Assembly (NCBI GenBank): GCA_002496565.1
Contig: DAKJ01000025.1
Span: 60,502-119,553, forward strand
Length of the DNA: 59,052 bases
Direction: 5' to 3'
DNA from: Methanosarcina sp. UBA289
Lineage (GTDB): Archaea; Halobacteriota; Methanosarcinia; Methanosarcinales; Methanosarcinaceae
Positions 25,390-34,105 of this stretch are shown one piece after another (position 1 is the stretch's first letter; every line of letters begins with the position of its first letter). A model generated the notes under the pieces. It was not told the origin of the DNA. It was given only the letters and a program-made list of their open reading frames with translations, and did no database searches. A program made the translations under genes and the position numbers.

Positions 25390-25764
25390 GTGAAAAGCAT
25401 AATTGGCGAAATTATTATCCTCGAAAAAAAGTATTCCGAAAAAAACCTGCAACTTATTACAGGGAGAAAAGATATATCCTCACACTATCAGGATATTCCT
25501 GAAGAGATGCTGCTTTTAAGCGAAGTTATAGAAGATCCCCTCAAACTCCCTTACCTGCTGGAAACTTTCTATACCGCACCTATTAAGAACGAAAAAGCCT
25601 TTCATTTCGCCCTCGTGAGAGTACAAGTAGATTCTGACCTCAGAATGCATGAGGATATCCAGAAATACCAGCAAAGGAAATATGTAGCAGAAACTCTGGA
25701 AAAGCTGCTCTACGGAGAACTCATGCTTTCTGTAGGAGAGACCGTAAGCATTGAAAATGATTGA
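25390..25764 (+). CDS. Conserved unknown, small acidic protein downstream of sufCB
   Basis: I do not recognise a domain. The protein has up to 124 residues, is charged, without signal peptide or membrane segment, predicted mostly helical from composition (EKKYSEKNLQLITGR, YVAETLEKLLYGELM). It may be co-transcribed with sufB (124-nt gap). The GTG at 25390 overlaps the only ribosome-binding motif, GAGGTG (25387-25392). If that motif is the Shine-Dalgarno, translation would begin 6 nt later at ATA 25399 or 9 nt later at ATT 25402, the same geometry as the sufC ATT start. The coordinates given use the conventional GTG. Confidence 0.65.
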   Translation: MKSIIGEIIILEKKYSEKNLQLITGRKDISSHYQDIPEEMLLLSEVIEDPLKLPYLLETFYTAPIKNEKAFHFALVRVQVDSDLRMHEDIQKYQQRKYVAETLEKLLYGELMLSVGETVSIEND

Positions 25765-26225
25765 TTTATTGTATCTGTCTTCTTATAGTTCTTATAGTAA
25801 AATCTTCCTAATATCTTCGAATTTTTCCTTGTTTTTATACTGAAATTTAATTCTGTTTGGTCTCATCAATTAACGGTGTCTCCTATAACAAAGATTTTTT
25901 CTCTAGGAATTTTTCATTCAGAAGGTATTTTTGAGGAAGAGTAATATTAAAAAATAAATATATATATTAAAAAAAGAACATATATTTATTAAACCGGCTA
26001 ATAAAAGAAAGATTATTATCCATTAATTTACAACTATTCAATAATGTTTTGTGATTTTCTCTTCACATCGTCGTTTTTATAGCCGTACCTTGTTGCAGTA
26101 ACCAATGTAATCTAAAAAACTATGACTTCAACGAATTGTTATATTACCTTATGAAAACTGGTCAAGTTTTAAGGTTCTTTGAAGTTTTCAATAAATTTAA
26201 AAATACATATACTCAGGGATCTTAA
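25765..26225. other. Intergenic region upstream of the giant surface protein
   Basis: AT-rich, with poly(A)/TATA-like tracts around 25945-25990 and AAATACATATACTC (~26200-26213) close to the start codon. No gene seen. Confidence 0.5.
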
Positions 26226-29200
26226 ATGAAAGGAACGAATTGTAATAGAAGATTTAGGGGGCAGAGCTTCAATAAAATTTTGGGAATAATAGCACTTACT
26301 TTTTTAATGTTGGTGAGCATCGCAGGTGCCTCACCATTTGCATACATTACAAACGCAGAGAGTGATGATATCTCTGTAATTGACACAGCCACAAACAAAG
26401 TTACAGCCACGATATCTGTAGGGTCCAATCCTATAGGAGTTGTAATTGATCCCAATGGAACAAAGATATACGTGGTAAATGCTTACAGCAACGATGTATC
26501 TATAATTGACACGGCAACAAACAAAATTACAGCAACAGTGCCTGTAGGCAGTTATCCTCAAGGGGTTGCAGTCAGCCCTAATGGAAAAAAGGTATATGTG
26601 GTAAATCGTAACAGCAAAAATGTTTCGGTAATTGATACCGGTGCAAATACTGTTGTAAGTACGTTGAACACAGGAAAATACCCTGAAGGAGTAGCGGTAA
26701 GTCCAGATGGAAAAAAGATATATGTTACAAATTATGGGGATAATACTGTCTCGGTAATTGACACTGCCACAAAAGCTGTTATAGCTACGGTATCCGTAGG
26801 AAAAGGTCCAAAGGAAATTGCGGTCACACCAGATGGAACAAGGGTGTATGTAGCGAACTCCGACAGTAAGAGTATATCTGTAGTTGACACGGCAACAAAC
26901 AGTGTAACAAACACAATGAAGGTTGGGGGAGGAGTTCCTTTTGGAGTTGCAGTCAATCCAGATGGAAAAAAAGTATATGTGACTAATAACGATGAATATT
27001 TCAGCACTGTCTCGGTAATTGACACGGCAACAAATGAAGTTACAGCCACAATACCTGTAGGATCAAATCCTATGGGAGTTGCAGTCACACCGGACGGAAA
27101 AAAAGTATATGTCGCGATCAACTTCTATAATACCGTATCTGTAATTGACACTACGACTAACACTGTTACAGCCACAGTGCGTGTAGGAAACAGTCCTTAT
27201 GCTTCTGGCCAATTTATAGGTTCTATCCCGGTACAACCATCTTATCCTTCAGCGAACTTCAGCAGCAACATCACATCAGATTACGTTTTTCCTTCTGTAC
27301 CTGTCCAGTTTACAGATCTCTCAAAGAATGCAACCAAATGGGTTTGGGACTTTGGAGATGGGTCTGGTTCAACAAAGCAGAATCCCACGCATACCTATTC
27401 TTCAGCAGGAATCTATACTGTTAGCCTGACAGTAAGCAATTCAAATGGCACAGATTCAAAGTTGGCTACAGTAAATGTTGTACCAAAAGGCTCTCCTGCA
27501 CCTTCATACGCATTTATTACGAATCTCAACAGCAATACTGTTTCTGTAATTAACACAGGAAACAACAATGTTACAGCCACGGTACCTGTAGGAACCAATC
27601 CTATGGGAGTTGCAGTCAGCCCGGATGGAGCAAGGACATATGTGACTAATACCAAGTACGGCGACCGTGGGACTGTCTCGGTAATTGACACGGCAATAAA
27701 CAAGGTTACAGCTACCGTGGATATAGGATATAAATACAGTCCCTGTGGAATTGCAATCACCCAAGATGGGAAAAAACTCTATGTGGCGGATCGTGATGTT
27801 AAAGGTGTCTCTGTAATTGATACATCTACAAACACTGTTACAGCCACAGTGCCTGTAGGAACTAATCCATTAGGGGTTGCAATCATACCGGATGGAACGA
27901 AAGTATATGTGACGAACCGTTATAGCAACAATGTTTCTGTAATTGATACCACCACTAACACCGTTATAGCGACTGTGAAGGTTGAACTTGGCCCTTGTGG
28001 GGTTACAGGTAACCAGAATGGAACAGAACTATATGTGGCAAATTGCGAAAGTAACACGATTTCTGTAATTAACACGAGTTCAAACACTGTTACTTCCACA
28101 GTAACTGTAGGAAAATGGCCCATGGGAATTGCAGTCAGCCCGGACGGAGAAGTAGTATATGTGGCAAATGAAGGCAGTAACGATGTCTCGGTAATTGACA
28201 CAGAAACAAAAACTGTTATAGCTACTGTAAAAGTCGGAAAAAATCCATACGGAATTTCAGTAACACCGGATGGAACAAAGGCATATGTAGCGAACTCCGG
28301 CGACAATGATAATCTCGGAAAAACAGTCTCGGTAATTGATACAGCCACAAACAAGGTTACAGCCACGGTAAATACAGGTTTCAGTCCTGTTGCTTTCGGT
28401 CAATTTATTAGTCCTCTCCCAGCACAACCAGTTTATCCTACTGCAAACTTCAGCAGCAACCTCACATTCGGTTATGCTCCTCTTTCGGTCCAGTTTATGG
28501 ATTTATCGAAGAATGCGGATGAGTGGGACTGGAACTTTGGAGATAAATCCAGTTCAACACAGCAGAATTCAGTACACACTTATTCTAGTGCAGGGAATTA
28601 CAATGTAACGCTTAAAGTAAACAATGCAAACGGCACTAATTCGAGATTCGCCACAGTAACTGTTCTAGCACAACCAAAATTTTCTGCATCCCCGACTTCA
28701 GGAAAAACTCCACTTAGCGTTAGTTTTACTGACCAGAGCATAGGATCTCCAACCTCATGGAACTGGACTTTTGGAGATGGAAGTTATTCAACGGAAAAAA
28801 ATCCTGTGCATATATATAAAAAATCAGGAAAATACTCCGTTACATTGATATTAAACGAAACAGGGAACAGTAGTACAGTAACAAAATCCAGCTATATTAT
28901 TGCTTCAAATGGGTATGAAGCTCCCGTTGCTGCTTTCTCTGCATCTTCAGCTTCAGGAAAAACGCCTCATACAGTTACTTTTACTGACCAGAGTACAGGA
29001 TCACCAACATCATGGAAATGGAATTTTGGAGACGGAGCTTATTCAACCGGGAAGAATCCTGTACATACGTATAGTAAACCAGGATTATATTCTGTTACAT
29101 TAACAGCAAGTAACGAGGACGGCAGCAATAGATTAACAAAATCCAGCTATATCATAGTTTCAAGCATTCTAAATGCTCCTGCCACCAACTTCTCTGCGTC

Positions 29201-31226
29201 ACCTACATCAGGAAAAGTGCCTCTTGCAGTTGGTTTCACAGACCAGAGCACAGGGTCACCAACGTCATGGAAATGGAATTTTGGAGATGGAAGTAATTCG
29301 ACAGATAAAAATCCAGTACATATATACAATAAGTCAGGACTTTATTCTGTAACATTGACAGCAAGTAATGAAAAAGGTAGTAATGCGTTAACAAAATCCG
29401 GCTATATTGCTGTCTCAGGAGTTTTAAATACTCCTACTACCAGCTTCTCTGCATCCCCTACTTCAGGAAAAGCCCCAATAACTGTTGATTTTACAGACCA
29501 GAGCACAGGGTCACCAACGTCATGGAAATGGAATTTTGGAGATGGAAGTAATTCAACAGATAAAAATCCGGTACACACATACAATGAATCAGGGCTATAT
29601 GCAGTTAAATTGACAGCAAATAATGCAAACGGCAGTGATGCGTTGACAAAAACCAGCTATATTGCTGTCTCAGGAGTTTTAAATACTTCTGCTACCAGCT
29701 TCACTGCATCTCCTACTTCAGGAAAAGCGCCTCTTAATGTTAGTTTTACTGATCAGAGCATAGGATCGCCAATGCTATGGAAATGGAATTTTGGAGATGG
29801 AAGTAATTCGACAGAAACGAATCCAGTACACACATACAATAAGTCAGGAAATTATACTGTTGCTTTAACGACAACTAATGCGGGAGGCAGTGATAAGGTG
29901 CAAAAGTCAAGGTATATAAATGTAATTTCTGAAAACGACAGTGTGGCATCGAATCCAGATTATATTGTTCCTACCACTGCCTTTTCAGGAACTCCAACTG
30001 TAGGGAGTACGCCTCTGACTGTTAGTTTTACTGACCAGAGCACAGGATCACCAACTGCATGGAGATGGAATTTTGGAGATGGAAGTAATTCAACAGATAA
30101 AAATCCGGTACATAAATACAGTAAGTCAGGACTATATTCTGTTGCATTGACAGCAAGTAATGCAAACGGCAGTGATGCGTTGACAAAAACCAGCTATATT
30201 TATGTGTCAAATACTTTAGCTGCTCCTGTTACAAGTTTCTCTGCATCCCCTACTTCAGGAAGCATGCCTCTGACTGTTAGTTTTACGGATCAGAGCACAG
30301 AGTTACCAATTGCATGGAGATGGACTTTTGGAGATGGAAACACTTCAACAGAAAAAAATCCGGTACATAAATACAATAAATCAGGGCGATACACGGTTAC
30401 ATTGACAGCGAGTAATGCAAATGGCAGTGATGTATTGACAAAATCCAGCAACATTGTTGTTTCAAGCGTTTTAGCTGCTCCTGTTACAAGTTTCTCCGCA
30501 TCTTCAACTTCAGGAAAAGCCCCACTAACTGTTGATTTTACAGATCAGAGCACAGGATTGCCAACATCATGGAAATGGACTTTTGGAGATGGAAATAATT
30601 CAACAGAAAAGAATCCGGTACATAAATACAATAAATCAGGACTATATTCTGTTACATTGACAGCAAGTAATGCAAACGGCAGTAATGCATTGACAAAAAA
30701 GAGCTATATTGCTGTCTCAGGAGTTTTAAACACTCCTGCTACCAGCTTTTCTGCGTCCTCTACATCGGGAAAAGTGCCTCTTAATGTTAGTTTTACTGAC
30801 CAGAGCACAGGATCACCAACTGCGTGGACATGGACTTTTGGAGATGGGAACACTTCAACAGAAAAGAATCCAGTACACACATACAATAAATCAGGACTAT
30901 ACTCTGTTACATTGACAGCAAGTAATGCAAACGGCAGTAATGTGCTGACGAAAACCGGCTATATTGCGGTTTCAAACTCCCTTGTAGCTTCTTTTACTGC
31001 ATTTCCGATATCGGGGCCTGCACCGCTTAATGTCAGTTTTACTGACAACAGCACCGGATCACCAACTTCATGGAAATGGGCATTTGGAGATGGAAATAAT
31101 TCAACAGAAAAGAATCTTGTATATGTATACAATGAGACAGGACGATATACTGTTAGTTTAACCGTAGATAATCCAGAAAGCAGCAGTACTGAAACTAGGT
31201 CCAGATATATAGTAGTTAATAAATAA
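26226..31226 (+). CDS. Surface protein: two YVTN beta-propellers and twelve PKD domains
   Basis: A secreted 1666-residue protein. After a signal peptide (ILGIIALTFLMLVSIAGAS, residues ~19-38) come seven YVTN-type repeats (VSVIDTATN.VTATV.VG..P.GV) forming one seven-bladed propeller (~40-335), a linker GQFIGSIPVQPSYP, one PKD domain, a second set of seven YVTN repeats (~430-720), a nearly identical linker (GQFISPLPAQPVYP) and eleven more PKD domains, each with W.W.FGDG.. ST..NP.H.Y..(S/P)G. The propeller-linker-PKD module is thus itself duplicated. It ends after the last PKD strand (SRYIVVNK) with no membrane or PGF anchor. The role is likely adhesion or cell-cell matrix, as supposed for such methanosarcinal proteins. 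Neighbouring PKD units are almost identical at DNA level, implying recent duplication or gene conversion. Confidence 0.93.
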   Translation: MKGTNCNRRFRGQSFNKILGIIALTFLMLVSIAGASPFAYITNAESDDISVIDTATNKVTATISVGSNPIGVVIDPNGTKIYVVNAYSNDVSIIDTATNKITATVPVGSYPQGVAVSPNGKKVYVVNRNSKNVSVIDTGANTVVSTLNTGKYPEGVAVSPDGKKIYVTNYGDNTVSVIDTATKAVIATVSVGKGPKEIAVTPDGTRVYVANSDSKSISVVDTATNSVTNTMKVGGGVPFGVAVNPDGKKVYVTNNDEYFSTVSVIDTATNEVTATIPVGSNPMGVAVTPDGKKVYVAINFYNTVSVIDTTTNTVTATVRVGNSPYASGQFIGSIPVQPSYPSANFSSNITSDYVFPSVPVQFTDLSKNATKWVWDFGDGSGSTKQNPTHTYSSAGIYTVSLTVSNSNGTDSKLATVNVVPKGSPAPSYAFITNLNSNTVSVINTGNNNVTATVPVGTNPMGVAVSPDGARTYVTNTKYGDRGTVSVIDTAINKVTATVDIGYKYSPCGIAITQDGKKLYVADRDVKGVSVIDTSTNTVTATVPVGTNPLGVAIIPDGTKVYVTNRYSNNVSVIDTTTNTVIATVKVELGPCGVTGNQNGTELYVANCESNTISVINTSSNTVTSTVTVGKWPMGIAVSPDGEVVYVANEGSNDVSVIDTETKTVIATVKVGKNPYGISVTPDGTKAYVANSGDNDNLGKTVSVIDTATNKVTATVNTGFSPVAFGQFISPLPAQPVYPTANFSSNLTFGYAPLSVQFMDLSKNADEWDWNFGDKSSSTQQNSVHTYSSAGNYNVTLKVNNANGTNSRFATVTVLAQPKFSASPTSGKTPLSVSFTDQSIGSPTSWNWTFGDGSYSTEKNPVHIYKKSGKYSVTLILNETGNSSTVTKSSYIIASNGYEAPVAAFSASSASGKTPHTVTFTDQSTGSPTSWKWNFGDGAYSTGKNPVHTYSKPGLYSVTLTASNEDGSNRLTKSSYIIVSSILNAPATNFSASPTSGKVPLAVGFTDQSTGSPTSWKWNFGDGSNSTDKNPVHIYNKSGLYSVTLTASNEKGSNALTKSGYIAVSGVLNTPTTSFSASPTSGKAPITVDFTDQSTGSPTSWKWNFGDGSNSTDKNPVHTYNESGLYAVKLTANNANGSDALTKTSYIAVSGVLNTSATSFTASPTSGKAPLNVSFTDQSIGSPMLWKWNFGDGSNSTETNPVHTYNKSGNYTVALTTTNAGGSDKVQKSRYINVISENDSVASNPDYIVPTTAFSGTPTVGSTPLTVSFTDQSTGSPTAWRWNFGDGSNSTDKNPVHKYSKSGLYSVALTASNANGSDALTKTSYIYVSNTLAAPVTSFSASPTSGSMPLTVSFTDQSTELPIAWRWTFGDGNTSTEKNPVHKYNKSGRYTVTLTASNANGSDVLTKSSNIVVSSVLAAPVTSFSASSTSGKAPLTVDFTDQSTGLPTSWKWTFGDGNNSTEKNPVHKYNKSGLYSVTLTASNANGSNALTKKSYIAVSGVLNTPATSFSASSTSGKVPLNVSFTDQSTGSPTAWTWTFGDGNTSTEKNPVHTYNKSGLYSVTLTASNANGSNVLTKTGYIAVSNSLVASFTAFPISGPAPLNVSFTDNSTGSPTSWKWAFGDGNNSTEKNLVYVYNETGRYTVSLTVDNPESSSTETRSRYIVVNK
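28680..31200 (+). repeat. PKD-encoding tandem DNA repeats
   Basis: About ten units of ~255-290 bp, with a highly conserved core (ACAGACCAGAGCACAGG ... TGGAAATGGAATTTTGG). Units near 29230 and 29500 are virtually identical over the core. Confidence 0.8.
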
Positions 31227-31244
31227 GATCTTAAATCGAAAAAA

Positions 31245-31358
31245 GGCTTTGTAGAAACCTCTCTATCAAGCTTCAAGAGGTAATAATCGACAAAAAGATG
31301 TTATGATATGAGTTTAAGTTAATAGAGATTAGCTGTTCCTGTGAATTTCTACAAAGCC
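31245..31358. mobile_element. Miniature inverted-repeat element, GGCTTTGTAGAAA family (copy 2)
   Basis: Perfect 13-bp terminal inverted repeats GGCTTTGTAGAAA (31245-31257) and TTTCTACAAAGCC (31346-31358), interior 88 bp. The left end resembles the 16277 element. It lies just after the surface protein stop and could also form a long hairpin in its transcript. Confidence 0.55.
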
Positions 31359-31414
31359 AAAAAGAGTGGAACTTAAGCGCTATTTGATTAAAAAAGAGAA
31401 ACTAGAGTTAAATT

Positions 31415-32164
31415 TTAAAGGAGATACCAGTCAGTATCATCAACCGATAAACTTTCTTTAAGTCCTACTTTTCTCCTTGGGAGCTTAAGAGCATCCGTAA
31501 TTGCGTCTGAAAAGTCCTGAAGGTATTCTTTTGAGGAGAGGCTGTTATAGATAAAAGGCTTATCTGGCTGGATCATTTTCTGAATTGTTGATTCCCTGGG
31601 CACGATATCAACTTTTATGTCAACCATTTCCACGGCTTTTTCCATCGCAGTCCGGAAATCCCCTATACAGTAAGCGATTCTGTGTTTGTAATTATCCCTT
31701 GTCTTTTCAAGATAAGCGGCAAGTCTTTCGCTTTCCATTTTTATGAAATCTCGTTTAATCTTTGCCACATTGCATTTGCCCATCATAAAACTGTAATGCA
31801 TGAAAGGATATTGCGTATCAAGTTCCCTGGGAGTAATTCCACAGGTTCCGAAGGTTACTATATGTACATCCTCAGGTTTTACAATCCCGAAGATCACCCT
31901 GTCGAATTTTTTATGGGAAGGGCTTTCATGATAGGGTTTTCTTTTGGCGCAGGGAACAAAAATACAGAGTTCCCTATAAGGAGCTTCATACTCATTAAGT
32001 ACCCATTCATTAGCCCTTATCATATCCGGGTGATAAATTACCCTATCAGTGTCAAGAGGTTCTTTAGAGCGCTCTTCCTCAGGAATAATTGGTTTCATAG
32101 ACTTCACTAATTGAGCCTGGAAATTGTATATATAATTAACTGAATCGGCAGCCTCAGAAGTCAT
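31415..32164 (-). CDS. Stand-alone DUF5591 / archaeosine-synthase-like protein
   Basis: A 249-residue protein with the core motif PCAKRKPYHESPSH, matching the PC-x3-KPY-x2-S-x2-H signature described for archaeosine synthase (ArcS). It also has KFDRVIFGIVKPEDVHIVTFGTCGITPRELDTQYPFMHYSFMMGKC (in outline) and a C-terminal helical part (DFSDAITDALKLPRRK). Full-length ArcS also carries TGT-like and PUA domains, absent here, so this is a single-domain relative. It could act on tRNA archaeosine formation with a partner, or be a paralogue with a different substrate. ATG at 32164. No operon partner. Family assignment is fairly sure, function inferred. Confidence 0.8.
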   Translation of the reverse strand: MTSEAADSVNYIYNFQAQLVKSMKPIIPEEERSKEPLDTDRVIYHPDMIRANEWVLNEYEAPYRELCIFVPCAKRKPYHESPSHKKFDRVIFGIVKPEDVHIVTFGTCGITPRELDTQYPFMHYSFMMGKCNVAKIKRDFIKMESERLAAYLEKTRDNYKHRIAYCIGDFRTAMEKAVEMVDIKVDIVPRESTIQKMIQPDKPFIYNSLSSKEYLQDFSDAITDALKLPRRKVGLKESLSVDDTDWYLL

Positions 32165-32814
32165 AGGTTTGAGAAATATTTCAAAAATGAATCAAACAAA
32201 AAAGGAGTTAATCGAGATAATGGACGGTAAAAATAAGTTTCCTCATTAAAATAATCGTTCTCGTCCCAAAAACAAATCATGAGTAGAATCAAACAAAAAA
32301 ATTTAATAAATAAAGTTTATGTTGAAAAAATGATTATCTTTGGTCAAAATATAGATCAAAGTGAAATCTTAACGAGTTCACTTGAAAGATAAAATCTAAC
32401 TTTTAGATAGGATAATAATAGAACCTCAAGAAAAACAATCGGATTTTCAAAGAAATTTAGAACACTTACAACCAAATGAGACTTTATTGCATCCATTTTA
32501 ACTTTTATAGGTATCGTAGAGAGGTTAAAAAAGGAATAGAACGTAGAAATTCAAGAAAAAAGACACAGAAGATCTGGAATTACGAAAAAGAAACAAATAT
32601 TAAAAGAATTACTACGTTGTAAATATATTAAAATATCAGTTAATTAATGGAGGAGAACTAATTTTTTGTTTACAGAATAAAGGCTATAATTGCACATATA
32701 AAACTATATCCACAAAATGCCAATATAAAGTTTAAAAAGGGTAATTAATTGGAAAATATACTAGATATTGTTGATGGTTCACCTGTCGATTTTGAAATAC
32801 TTTACATTTCAAAA
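32165..32814. other. AT-rich decayed region
   Basis: No intact gene. Lys/Arg-rich short frames on the plus strand around 32400-32610 look like gene remains, but I cannot assign them. One copy of a ~50-bp repeat lies at 32609-32658 (see repeat entry). Confidence 0.4.
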
Positions 32815-33033
32815 TTACCAAAATTTAATATACTTACTAACAGATTTAACAATTACAATAATTATACTTATTATAGCAATCATGGTAAAAATATAAGCAA
32901 CGGTACCTATAAAAGTACTTAAATTTGTCAACAAATTAGTACACATTGGGAAAATATAATAAAATAGTGTAATAAATAGTAATATCATTAAAAATATCAT
33001 TGTTAAAAAATCCCTCGATATTTTTAGCGACAT
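32815..33033 (-). CDS. Small membrane protein
   Basis: A 72-residue hydrophobic protein with two predicted membrane helices (FLTMIFLMILLFITLFYYIF and TFIGTVAYIFTMIAIISIII) and a basic N-terminus. ATG 33033 is preceded by a strong GGGGGAT ribosome-binding site, which supports it as a real gene. It follows the secreted-protein pseudogene on the same strand by 21 nt, so the two were probably one operon. Family not recognised. Confidence 0.55.
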   Translation of the reverse strand: MSLKISRDFLTMIFLMILLFITLFYYIFPMCTNLLTNLSTFIGTVAYIFTMIAIISIIIVIVKSVSKYIKFW

Positions 33034-33054
33034 TACTATCCCCCTTTAAAATAT

Positions 33055-33759
33055 TTAAGACACTGTTACAGTGGAACTATCATTATCCCATGCAGGAAGG
33101 CCACTAGCTACCTCTTGTTCATGGTCATATGCATAGAAGTTGAAGCTTCCTGTATTATCATATTTAACTTTAACCTTCATAGTTTCTGTATAAAGGCATA
33201 GCTACTACTTGTTGAAAGGTTGTATACATAGTCTGGACTCAAGCCATCATATACATTTATGTATTTAGCTGGTAATGGTATTCTTAAATAATAATAGTAA
33301 ATCCGTCTGGAAGAGCATAATGTCAACAACAAGATTGACAGTTCCTTCAGATCCTTTAGTATACAAGTACTTGTCTGGATAAATATCCACACTTGCTTCT
33401 ACAATAATCGAATCTATTATTGCAGGAGCACGACCATCAGACGAAAGCAATGGATTTGAAGAATAAGATTTTGTCTTTATTAATTTTTATCAATATTATA
33501 TATTTTTGCTCTATATGTATTATCTAATTTATCGACGTTCACAGTATAGAAAATTGTAGAATTGTTTGATGTTTCATCAAAGTAGCGCTATTTGAATCTG
33601 GATGATTGCTAAATATAATTTCCTTACTGCCAACAGTACACTTTTCGTTTGCTTCTTTTATATTATCAGATGTTGCGCTTACTACTGACAAAAAAATATA
33701 CTTACCAGTAGCATTGAAAAAAGCATCATTCTTATACCAAGTCTTTTATTTGTTATCAT
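33055..33759 (-). pseudogene. Frameshifted secreted protein gene
   Basis: Reading the minus strand from ATG 33757-33759 (AAGGAG upstream) gives a signal peptide (MMLFSMLLVSIFF...LSVVSA) that slips frame at a T-run. It continues as SDNIKEANEKCTVGS, then frameshifts to YFDETSNNSTIFYTVNVDKL, to TKSYSSNPLLSSDGRAPAII, then to LPAKYINVYDGLSPDYVYNL and finally to YTETMKVKVKYDNTGSFNFY, ending in TAA at 33055. At least five frameshifts, all bridged by adjacent in-order segments. The intact protein would have been ~235 residues with an Ig-like extracellular fold. Family not identified. Confidence 0.7.
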
Positions 33760-34105
33760 ACTTATTTACTCCTTGTATAGTAGAGTTCAGATAACTTTGG
33801 AAAGTATAACCAACTCTAAAAATAAATTAAAGCCGAACGTTTATAAAATTTTTGTATAGTAATATGGAAATCCTATAACTTTAATTTATTTTTCGAAAGT
33901 TTAAGTACTATTTTATATTTATTTGATTTCATACATTAGATTTGAATATTACAATTTTAATGACTTACTAAGTTGTAAGTACATTAAAATGTCAACTAAT
34001 TACAAGGGAGCACAAAAGGTTTAGAAAACAAAATTTAGAAAATAAGGTTTAGAAAATAAAGTTTAATAAAAAAATTTAAAAGATGTCCGAGAAACTCGGT
34101 TAAGT
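33760..34105. other. AT-rich intergenic region
   Basis: Promoter side of the pseudogene and 3' flank of the aminotransferase. It contains one of the ~50-bp direct repeats and a run of near-repeats of (A)GTTTAGAAAATAA at 34017-34062. No gene seen. Confidence 0.5.

Larger units (their letters stand above)
32609..34014. repeat. Direct repeats (~50 bp) flanking the decayed secreted-protein locus
   Basis: 32609-32658 and 33965-34014 are direct, imperfect copies: TTACTA.GTTGTAA.TA.ATTAAAAT.TCA..TAATTA followed by a purine-rich GGAGGAGAAC / AGGGAGCAC. Between them lie the small membrane gene and the pseudogene. Confidence 0.55.

Noticed and set aside
28680..31200. Regular repeats that might be read as a CRISPR-like array
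   Set aside because: The repeats keep one open frame and encode PKD domains; unit length ~255-290 bp with coding variation, no short palindromic repeat and no cas genes.
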